This document shows, in pieces, positions 59,057-64,000 of a DNA stretch of 64,000 nucleotides (its first letter is position 1; each line of letters begins with the position of its first letter). The stretch spans positions 4,464,001 to 4,528,000 of the forward strand of contig NZ_CP048833.1 in the NCBI RefSeq assembly GCF_012971725.1. The letters are read 5' to 3'. The notes under the pieces were generated by a model. It ran no database searches. It was given only the letters and a program-made list of their open reading frames with translations, and was not told the DNA's origin. Origin of the DNA: Pseudomonas multiresinivorans. GTDB taxonomy: Bacteria > Pseudomonadota > Gammaproteobacteria > Pseudomonadales > Pseudomonadaceae. The translations under genes and the position numbers were made by a program.

Positions 59057-59310
59057 CTGAATCTCTCCTCATGAGGGCTTCGTCACTCGATGAACAAGTG
59101 TGCCTGAACCAAATACACAACTTGCGCCAGGACAGTCACGCGGTATCTCGTCGAGACGACCGGCGCTCGAAGGCCTGCGCATACTGGAACGGCTTGCGGC
59201 ATAATGTGCCGCATCTCCCAGTCCAACAGGGAGTACTTCAACTGTAGTGTTGCGCTTCATCTTTTCATTTTATCAAGTCAATGCCCGACCACTGGGATGT
59301 CATCTTTTCT

Positions 59311-60747
59311 ATGTTCAAGTCTCTGCGCGTCCTCGCTCTCGCTACATTGCTGCCCTTCGCCTTACCGGCCGTTGCCCAGATCAACACCACCCTGCCCGAG
59401 CGCGTACAGAAGGCGCTGAGAGCCAGCAAGCTCACCGATGATGCTCTCTCGCTGGTGATGATTCCGCTCGAAGGCCCCGGTAACGCCACTTATTTCAACT
59501 CCGACGTCTCGGTGAACCCGGCGTCAACCATGAAGCTGTTCACCACCTATGCAGCACTGGAGATGCTCGGCCCGACCTATCAATGGCAGACCGAGTTCTA
59601 TACCGACGGCCAGCTCAAGGATGGTGTGCTGAACGGCAATCTGTATCTCAAGGGCGGCGGCGATCCGAAGCTGAACCTGGAGAAACTCTGGTTGATGATG
59701 CGCGACCTTCGCGCCAACGGCGTGCTCAAGGTCACCGGCGACCTGGTGCTGGACCGCAGCTATTTCAACATTCCGCAGTTGCCGGTGTTCAATGACGACG
59801 GCGGCGACGACAACAAGCCGTTCCTGGTCGGCCCCGACTCGCTGATGGTCAACCTGAAAAGCGTGCGTCTGGTAATCCGCACCGAGGGCAGCAAAGCCAC
59901 CGTGCTGATGGACCCGCCGCTGGCGAATGTGCGCATCGACAACCAGATTCAGGTGAGCAAGGCTGCCGCCTGCCCGGCCTGGCCGAAGCTGCGTTTCAAC
60001 CCGGTGACCCAGTTCGACGGCACCTCGCTGGTCGCCACCGGGCAGATTCCGCAAGGCTGCAGCGCACAGACCTACATGTCCCTTCTCGAACACCCCGCCT
60101 ACACCGCCGGTGCCGTGCGCGGCATCTGGCAGGAACTGGGCGGCAGCATCCTCGGCAAGGACCGTGAAGGCGCGGTACCGAAGAACGCCACCCTGGTGGC
60201 CCGCGCCATGTCGCCGGACGTCGTGGAAATCATCCGCGACATCAACAAGTTCAGTAACAACACCATGGCCCGCCAGCTGTTCCTCTCGGTCGGTCGCCAG
60301 TACCGCAACGGCGCCGACGCAGACGACGCCCAGGCCGCGCAGCGGGTGATCCGCCAGTGGCTGGCGCGCAAGGGCATTACCGCGAGCCACCTGGTGATGG
60401 AGAACGGTTCCGGCCTGTCCCGCGACGAGCGCGTCAGCGCTCGCGAGATGGCTGCCATGCTGCAAGCCGCGTGGCACAGCCCCTACGCTGCCGAGTACAT
60501 CTCCTCGCTGCCGATCGTGGCGAAGGACGGCACCATGCGCAAACGCCTGCGCGGCACGCCCATGGCCGGCGAGGCCCACGTGAAGACCGGCACCCTGAAC
60601 ACCGTACGCGCACTTGCCGGCTTCAGCCGCGATGCCAACGGCCGTACCTGGGTGGTGGTGGCAATCCTAAACAGCAACCGCCCCTGGGGCGCCTCGTCGA
60701 TCCTAGACCAGGTGCTGCTGGACCTCTACAGCAGCACCAAGCACTGA
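59311..60747 (+). CDS. dacB: D-alanyl-D-alanine carboxypeptidase/endopeptidase PBP4
   Basis: 478 residues of peptidase family S13. A signal peptide (MFKSLRVLALATLLPFALPAVAQ) precedes the three penicillin-binding motifs: SxxK in VNPASTMKLFTTYAAL, SxN in INKFSNNTMARQLF, and KTG in AHVKTGTLNTVRALAGFS. PBP4 trims and cleaves peptide cross-links in the periplasm; its loss derepresses ampC in P. aeruginosa. I chose the ATG at 59311 because it puts the signal peptide at the start; the frame opens at 59281, and neither has a good ribosome site. A terminator follows. Confidence 0.94.
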   Translation: MFKSLRVLALATLLPFALPAVAQINTTLPERVQKALRASKLTDDALSLVMIPLEGPGNATYFNSDVSVNPASTMKLFTTYAALEMLGPTYQWQTEFYTDGQLKDGVLNGNLYLKGGGDPKLNLEKLWLMMRDLRANGVLKVTGDLVLDRSYFNIPQLPVFNDDGGDDNKPFLVGPDSLMVNLKSVRLVIRTEGSKATVLMDPPLANVRIDNQIQVSKAAACPAWPKLRFNPVTQFDGTSLVATGQIPQGCSAQTYMSLLEHPAYTAGAVRGIWQELGGSILGKDREGAVPKNATLVARAMSPDVVEIIRDINKFSNNTMARQLFLSVGRQYRNGADADDAQAAQRVIRQWLARKGITASHLVMENGSGLSRDERVSAREMAAMLQAAWHSPYAAEYISSLPIVAKDGTMRKRLRGTPMAGEAHVKTGTLNTVRALAGFSRDANGRTWVVVAILNSNRPWGASSILDQVLLDLYSSTKH

Positions 60748-60755
60748 TCCAACGC

Positions 60756-60783
60756 AAACCCCGGCCAACAGGCCGGGGTTTTC
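60756..60783 (+). terminator. Intrinsic terminator after dacB
   Basis: Stem AACCCCGGCC (60757-60766) with GGCCGGGGTT (60771-60780), loop AACA, then TTTTCG. It lies between the convergent dacB and cyclase genes. Confidence 0.88.
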
Positions 60784-60786
60784 GCA

Positions 60787-63198
60787 TCAGGCTTCGACCT
60801 TCTCCAGACGGTCGCGCCCCAGGCGCTTGGCGCGATAGACCGCACGGTCCACCTTGCGCATCAGATCATCGGCGCTTTCCCCAGGGCACCAGGAGGCAAC
60901 GCCGAAACTCGCGGTGACCACGCCCACTCCCTCCATCGGCTGACCACGCAGTGCCTGCCACAGCGCCTCGGCCAGTTGCCAGGCCTGCTCCGTGGTGCTG
61001 CCCGGACAGAGCACCACCAACTCCTCGCCTCCCAGGCGACAGAACACATCCACCTTGCGCAGGCGCTGGGAAATGCGCTGGCACAAGGTCACCAGCACGA
61101 TATCCCCCGCCTCGTGGCCAAAGCGGTCGTTGATATTCTTGAAGTGGTCGATGTCGAACATCACCAGCGACAGCGGCTCGCTGCTGCGCGAGCAGCGCGC
61201 CATGGCCTGGTCCAGTTGCTCCTTGAAATAACGGCGATTGTGGATGCCGGTGAGCGCATCGGTGACCGAAAGGCGCCGCAGCTCCAGCTCCGCTTCCTTG
61301 CGCCGGGTGATGTCGGTGGCGATGCCCAGGTAACCGGTGGTGCTGCCAGACGAATCGCGGACCCCGGTGATGATCAGATTGATCTTCAGTTGCCGGCCAT
61401 CTCGACGCACGCAGGTCCATTCGTGCTCCTCGTGCCCCTCGCCGACCAATGCTCCGACCACTTCGAAGCCGCGAATCTCACGGCCGAGGATGCTCGACAG
61501 ATCCTGCGCGCGACGGCGGATTTCGTCCTTGACGAAGACGTTCTCCGGCACCGGCCTCCCGATCACCTCCTGGGCGCTGTAGCCGAACATGCGTTCGGCC
61601 CCCACGTTGAAGCTGCGCACGAACCCGCGCAGGTCGGTCGACACGATGGCAACCTGGGTCGCCGCATCGAGCAGGCCGTGCAGACGGCTGTTCACCTCGC
61701 CCAGCTCCAGCTCGGCGGCCTTGCGCGAACTGATGTCGGTCTGGGTGCCGATCATGCGTCGCGGCGCGCCGTCGTTGTCGCGCTCCACCACCTGCCCGCG
61801 ATCGAGCACCCAGAGCCAGCGCCCACTCTTGCAACGCAACCGATGTTCGCTCTGGTAGAGCGAAGTCTCGCCGCGAAGATGCCGGCGCAACGCCTCGCAA
61901 CGTGCGACCTTGTCATCCGGATGGACGCGACTCAGGCTTTCGTCGGTCGTGGTGCCCACCTCGCTGTCGCGGTAGCCAAGCATCGCTTTCCAGGCGTGGG
62001 AGTAGAAGACGCTGCCGCTATCCAGGCTCCAGTCCCATACGCCATGACCGGCACTGTCCATGGCGAAATGCAGGCGCGCCTGGTTCTCCTGCAGCTCCAG
62101 CTGGTTGGCGCGCAGTTCGGCCGTGCGCTCTCCCACCAGTTGCAGCGCCCGCTGACGCTGGCCCAGCAGGATCAGGACATAACCGGCGAGCAACAGTGAG
62201 GTCAGCCCGCCCGCGAAGATCACCCACAGCTGAGGATGCCCCTGGTTGCGGCGCAGAAAGTCGCTGGATGGCTCGACGCGCACCAGATAGTCGCGACCAG
62301 CGAATGCCAGGTGGCGCTCGGCCACCAACCCTGCCGTCTGGTCGGGGGACACCGGGCTTCGATACAGGGGGACATCCGGGCGCAGGTCGCCGGCATCGCG
62401 CAATGTCAGGGCCAGTTGCTCCTCGCGCCCTTCCGCGCCTTGCTCGATGAGCAGCCGGTAACTGATGGCCGCCAGCAGGATGCCCTGGATTCCGACCCGG
62501 GTTTCCGCCGTTGGGCTGGGCGTCACGCTGGTCCGGTAGAAGGGGGCTGCCAACAGCACCCCGGTGGAATCGGCCGGCGGCGCGCCGGGCAGGACCACCG
62601 GGATAGAGGCCGCAACGGCGCGCGTCTTCACTACGCGCCGGGCCAGCTCGCGCCCTGGCAATGTCGAGTTGAGATCCAGGCCCAGCGGCATTTCCTCCAG
62701 ATACTCGGAGGCGCCATAAAGGACGGGGAAGTAATAGTCCCGAACCTGCGCGGGAATAGGCTGCCCCTGCAGGTCGAGCTCGAACAGCATGTAATCGAGC
62801 ATCCCGGCAGCATGAGCGCGGGCCTCGAAAGCCTCCCGGTCGTGCTGCGCCACATGGGGCAGCCAGGCATAGCCGAGGGTGTCGCCCAGCAGGGGACTGA
62901 CGAAATGCTCGAACTCCTCCCTGGAGACCGACCTGGAATTTTCGAAGAAGCGCTGGATCGACTCCAGCTCACTCTGCTGCAGCGTGAACCGCTCGCGGAC
63001 CCGATCGATCCGCTCATTGGCGGCCAGGGAGAACTGCTGCTCGAGGGCTACACGGGCGTTACGCCAGACATTCCAGCCCAGCAGGGCGGTCAGCAGCAGA
63101 CCTGCCGCCAGCACCAGGCCGGCGGCGCGCAGAGCCTTCTTCTGGCTGACGACTCCCTGAGCAACGGGCAACTGCTCGTAGGCCGGCAACTGAGTCAT
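60787..63198 (-). CDS. Membrane diguanylate cyclase: CHASE-PAS-PAS-GGDEF
   Basis: 803 residues. One membrane segment (AAGLVLAAGLLLTALLGWNV), a periplasmic CHASE domain (about 75-300, YAWLPHVAQHDREAFE...YYFPVLYGASEYLEEMPLGL), a second segment (LWVIFAGGLTSLLLAGYVLI), two PAS domains with PAC tails (MIGTQTDISSRK; YLGIATDITRRKEAELELR) and a GGDEF domain. The active motif is GGEEL at 723-727, a fully active variant, and an inhibitory I-site RxxD (Arg714, Asp717) sits the standard five residues before it. It should make c-di-GMP with product feedback. CHASE domains bind small extracellular ligands. I recall no equivalent between dacB and rlmL in P. aeruginosa. Confidence 0.93.
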   Translation of the reverse strand: MTQLPAYEQLPVAQGVVSQKKALRAAGLVLAAGLLLTALLGWNVWRNARVALEQQFSLAANERIDRVRERFTLQQSELESIQRFFENSRSVSREEFEHFVSPLLGDTLGYAWLPHVAQHDREAFEARAHAAGMLDYMLFELDLQGQPIPAQVRDYYFPVLYGASEYLEEMPLGLDLNSTLPGRELARRVVKTRAVAASIPVVLPGAPPADSTGVLLAAPFYRTSVTPSPTAETRVGIQGILLAAISYRLLIEQGAEGREEQLALTLRDAGDLRPDVPLYRSPVSPDQTAGLVAERHLAFAGRDYLVRVEPSSDFLRRNQGHPQLWVIFAGGLTSLLLAGYVLILLGQRQRALQLVGERTAELRANQLELQENQARLHFAMDSAGHGVWDWSLDSGSVFYSHAWKAMLGYRDSEVGTTTDESLSRVHPDDKVARCEALRRHLRGETSLYQSEHRLRCKSGRWLWVLDRGQVVERDNDGAPRRMIGTQTDISSRKAAELELGEVNSRLHGLLDAATQVAIVSTDLRGFVRSFNVGAERMFGYSAQEVIGRPVPENVFVKDEIRRRAQDLSSILGREIRGFEVVGALVGEGHEEHEWTCVRRDGRQLKINLIITGVRDSSGSTTGYLGIATDITRRKEAELELRRLSVTDALTGIHNRRYFKEQLDQAMARCSRSSEPLSLVMFDIDHFKNINDRFGHEAGDIVLVTLCQRISQRLRKVDVFCRLGGEELVVLCPGSTTEQAWQLAEALWQALRGQPMEGVGVVTASFGVASWCPGESADDLMRKVDRAVYRAKRLGRDRLEKVEA

Positions 63199-63300
63199 GT
63201 GGAATCCCGGTCTCAGGGTTTACTCAGTTTTTATAGCAGCCGATGGCCATTTGCCCAGGGCCCGCGCGACGCACGGCCCCTGCCGCGCGCCGTTGGGACT

Positions 63301-64000
63301 TCAACGGACGATGATGCGCCAGGCGCGGTGGATCTTGCTGTTGCGGGCAAAATCCTGGTCCAGCGTCTGGGCGCTGATATCCTCGACCTGGTAACGCGCC
63401 GACAACCCTTCGTCCAACTCGAACTTGCGGAAGTTGTTGGAGAAGTACAGCACCCCACCCTTGGCCAGCCGCGCCATGGCCAGGTCGATCAGTTCGACAT
63501 GGTCACGCTGCACGTCGAACACCCCTTCCATGCGCTTGGAGTTGGAGAAGGTCGGCGGGTCGATGAAGACCAGGTCGTACTCGCCGCGGTCTTCGCGCAG
63601 CCATTCCATCACGTCGCTCTGCACCAGGCGCTGCTTGTCGGAGAAGCCGTTGAGCGACAGGTTGCGCCGTGCCCAGTCCAGGTAAGTCTTGGACAGGTCG
63701 ACGCTGGTGGTACTGCGTGCATCGCCCTTGGCCGCATGCACGGTGGCCGTGGCGGTGTAGCAGAACAGGTTGAGGAAGCGCTTGCCCGCGGCCTCGCGCT
63801 GGATGCGCAGACGGATCGGGCGGTGGTCGAGGAACAGACCGGTGTCGAGGTAGTCGGTCAGGTTGACCAGCAGCTTCACGCCGCCCTCTTCCACTTCCAT
63901 GAAACGGCCTTCGGCATTCTGCCGCTCGTACTGCTTCTTGCCGGCCTGGCGCTCGCGACGCTTGATCACGATGCGCTCGGTGGGAATGCCCAGGGCTTGT
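63301..64000 (-). CDS. rlmL: 23S rRNA methyltransferase RlmKL, C-terminal part
   Basis: The gene runs off the right edge; 233 C-terminal residues are visible and the frame is open to the end (QALGIPTERIVIKRRERQ). This part is the RlmK methyltransferase domain: VNLTDYLDTGLFLDHRPIRL, the SAM-binding NLFCYTATATVHAAKGDA, SVDLSKTYLDWARRN and catalytic DPPTFSNSKRMEGVFDVQ. RlmK makes m7G2069 and the missing N-terminal RlmL makes m2G2445 of 23S rRNA. The end SKIHRAWRIIVR is typical. It corresponds to PA3048 by position (from memory). Confidence 0.95.
   Translation of the reverse strand, partial: QALGIPTERIVIKRRERQAGKKQYERQNAEGRFMEVEEGGVKLLVNLTDYLDTGLFLDHRPIRLRIQREAAGKRFLNLFCYTATATVHAAKGDARSTTSVDLSKTYLDWARRNLSLNGFSDKQRLVQSDVMEWLREDRGEYDLVFIDPPTFSNSKRMEGVFDVQRDHVELIDLAMARLAKGGVLYFSNNFRKFELDEGLSARYQVEDISAQTLDQDFARNSKIHRAWRIIVR

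Overview
The window is a stretch of Pseudomonas chromosome: high GC, dense with genes, most starts preceded by GGAG-type ribosome sites. From memory, its gene order follows PA2989 to PA3048 of P. aeruginosa PAO1 almost gene for gene. Differences point to a related species, perhaps of the nitroreducens/citronellolis/knackmussii kind; the species cannot be fixed from sequence alone. I see no insertion sequence, prophage or CRISPR array. Small mobile DNA is limited to five REP hairpin pairs.

Layout. 1-10.9 kb: end of a conserved protein, glycerophosphodiesterase, transhydrogenase sth, an apbE without any nqr genes, the permease aroP, a long GAPDH, mfd and a CsiV-type protein. 11-16.4 kb: methylthioinosine phosphorylase, nagZ, a leaderless YkuD protein, psrA, then the SOS pair lexA-sulA and two small conserved genes. 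16.4-24.2 kb: topA, a DUF1653 gene, and the fatty acid oxidation operon fadBA with a paired PsrA-like operator. 24.2-32.6 kb: universal stress protein, uup, slt, a LprI-type protein, a MOSC protein and cheV. 32.6-39.6 kb: lipid kinase, FGGY kinase, GlpD-like oxidase, alkyl-DHAP-synthase-like flavoprotein and a divergent AraC regulator. 39.7-42.7 kb: moeA-moaB, mobA, a small lipoprotein and tRNA-Pro(CGG). 42.8-50.5 kb: oxidoreductase, glutaredoxin-like protein, TetR/GST pair, metallo-hydrolase, an OprD-family porin, an ammonium transporter and an ElaB/YqjE/YqjK set. 50.6-64 kb: an EAL phosphodiesterase, dgt, the BvgSA-like pair rocS2/rocA2, a solo receiver protein, a yggL-type gene, dacB (PBP4), a CHASE-PAS-PAS-GGDEF cyclase and the end of rlmL.

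How the genes work together. PsrA has a tandem palindrome on its own promoter, and a near-copy with the same geometry lies at the fadBA promoter. Two LexA boxes cover the lexA-sulA promoter. NagZ, the YkuD protein, Slt and DacB all belong to peptidoglycan turnover. The 50.6-63.2 kb region is a signalling neighbourhood: a BvgS-like kinase, a NarL-type regulator, a solo receiver resembling the RocR receiver domain, one c-di-GMP phosphodiesterase and one diguanylate cyclase.

The most interesting signals are: (i) BvgA-type inverted heptads, two of them exactly 22 bp apart, in the unusually AT-rich 830-bp gap between rocA2 and the solo receiver gene; (ii) the AGPS-like/GlpD-like/FGGY/AraC cluster, a possible pathway for an O-substituted glycerol; (iii) the absence of the nqr operon beside apbE.
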